From Pseudonocardia sp. CNS-004 (GTDB taxonomy: Bacteria > Actinomycetota > Actinomycetes > Mycobacteriales > Pseudonocardiaceae): DNA of 64,000 bases. The notes beneath the pieces were generated by a model. That model had not been told where the DNA came from, did no database searches, and saw only the letters and a program-made list of their open reading frames with translations. The position numbers and the translations under genes were made by a program. Location of the stretch: the NCBI GenBank assembly GCA_001942185.1, contig MKJV01000145.1, positions 114,221 through 178,220 on the forward strand, given 5' to 3'. Below, piece after piece: positions 63,411-64,000 of the stretch. How positions within the stretch are numbered: the stretch's first letter is position 1; each line of letters starts with the position of its first letter.

Positions 63411-64000
63411 GTGATCGTCGTCCTGGGACCGCAGCGGTGGCCGACGCTCGACGCCGTGGTCCGCGGCGTGGAGCCGGACGGGCCGATCGCCACCGTCACC
63501 GCGGGGTGGCGGGAGCGCGAGCCCGACGACGGCGAGCTCGACTCCCTGGTCGGGGGCCGCAGCGTCAACCTGCGCCTGTATGCCCGCTGGCAGGACGTTC
63601 TGGAGCGCGACCCGCGCTACGCGGCGGCGGAGCTGGAGTACCGGGCGGCGCTGCAGGAGCTGCAGGAGCTGCACCAGGTGCAGCTCGACGGTGCGCTGCG
63701 CGGGCTGCGTGAGGTGGCCCGGTTCGGCGGCAGCCGCCCGCTGGTCCGCGAGGCGGCGCTGGCCGACGCCGAGGCCGTGGTCCGGGTCGTGGACCAGCGG
63801 CACCTGGCCCGCGTGCGCGACGCGCGGGCCGTCTTCGACGCGCGGTGGCGGCCCGCGGAGCGGCTCGCCGCCGCCGGGCACCGCGCCGAGGTGGGCCGGG
63901 TGGCGGCAGCCGCCCGCTGGTCCGCGAGGCGGCGCTGGCCGACGCCGAGGCCGTGGTCCGGGTCGTGGACCAGCGGCACCTGGCCCGCGTGCGCGACGCG
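63411..64000 (+). CDS. Type-1 glutamine-amidotransferase/peptidase-S51-like protein, 5' part (runs off window)
   Basis: From GTG 63411: VIVVLGPQRWPTLDAVVRGV, GPIATVTAGWREREPDDGEL and VGGRSVNLRLYARWQDVLER, then a helical stretch LEYRAALQELQELHQVQLDG. TAGWREREPDDxEL and VNLRLY are what I recall from uncharacterised S51/cyanophycinase-like proteins linked to ATP-grasp genes. The nucleophile region is not reached. At 63902 the sequence jumps back to repeat 63726-63824 in another frame, so the gene is disrupted here or an assembly error intervenes. Confidence 0.6.
   Translation, partial: MIVVLGPQRWPTLDAVVRGVEPDGPIATVTAGWREREPDDGELDSLVGGRSVNLRLYARWQDVLERDPRYAAAELEYRAALQELQELHQVQLDGALRGLREVARFGGSRPLVREAALADAEAVVRVVDQRHLARVRDARAVFDARWRPAERLAAAGHRAEVGRVAAAARWSARRRWPTPRPWSGSWTSGTWPACAT
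63726..64000. repeat. 176-bp-offset tandem duplication at window edge
   Basis: Bases 63726-63824 are repeated without a mismatch at 63902-64000, an offset of 176, which is not a multiple of three. The repeat may continue past the window. It lies inside the S51-like gene and changes its frame. Confidence 0.85.

Noticed and set aside
60905..63568. Leftward 887-codon frame as one giant ATP-grasp fusion
   Set aside because: Only the part up to 62146 is protein-like; the rest is antisense to paralogue D, which is itself a complete ATP-grasp gene.

Overview
The window is high-GC actinobacterial DNA. Typical actinobacterial families are present: mycofactocin-type short-chain dehydrogenases, an RsdA-like anti-sigma factor, an XRE/DUF5753 gene with a DUF397 partner, a TIGR02960-like sigma factor, frequent GTG starts and GTGA/ATGA overlaps. 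Gene content would fit a Pseudonocardia-like member of the Pseudonocardiaceae; the genus is a guess. I see no tRNA, rRNA, transposase or CRISPR array.

Layout. 0-5.3 kb: edge of a molybdopterin oxidoreductase, an NDH-2 remnant, a MerR/GAF regulator divergent from two mycofactocin-type SDRs, then a MoxR ATPase and a VWA protein. 5.4-10.7 kb: LytS/LytTR two-component system, DUF485 protein, sodium/solute symporter, ECF sigma factor and cupin. 10.7-17.4 kb: anti-sigma factor with a very long repetitive tail, GH1 beta-glucosidase coupled to an RluA-type pseudouridine synthase, XRE/DUF397 pair. 17.5-25.4 kb: a zone of truncated gene pieces (GH65, CYTH, B12-binding, DUF378, cupin, folP) around a small group of intact genes (acidic protein, ParA, PadR-like, STAS, GvpU-like).

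25.4-47.5 kb is the most coherent part: a tetrahydrofolate-dependent aryl-methyl-ether catabolic island. It has three LigM/DesA-type O-demethylases and the enzymes that would recycle methyl-THF (metF, folD, purU, and the start of folP). It also has two paralogous AraC regulators, an aromatic-acid MFS transporter, an amidohydrolase-type decarboxylase/hydrolase, a VOC extradiol dioxygenase, an FAH-family hydrolase and acetoacetyl-CoA synthetase. Inferred route: methyl groups go Ar-OCH3 to 5-methyl-THF (LigM) to methylene-THF (MetF) to 10-formyl-THF (FolD) to formate plus THF (PurU), while the ring is cleaved and may end partly as acetoacetate.

47.5-55.3 kb is mixed: DUF899, RidA, HxlR with hydrolase, 2-aminobenzoate-CoA-ligase-like enzyme, FAD reductase, TetR, SnoaL-like, DUF4870. 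55.4-64 kb holds an esterase, four ATP-grasp ligases (three mutually similar), an XRE/MmyB-like regulator, a beta-propeller lipoprotein and, at the edge, a glutamine-amidotransferase/peptidase-S51-like gene: a candidate peptide or amide natural-product system.

About two dozen genes carry one or more 1-base frameshifts, mostly a missing G or C in a short run, with both halves well conserved. This looks more like base-calling error than decay, but cannot be settled from sequence alone. For such genes I give the full span and note the break.
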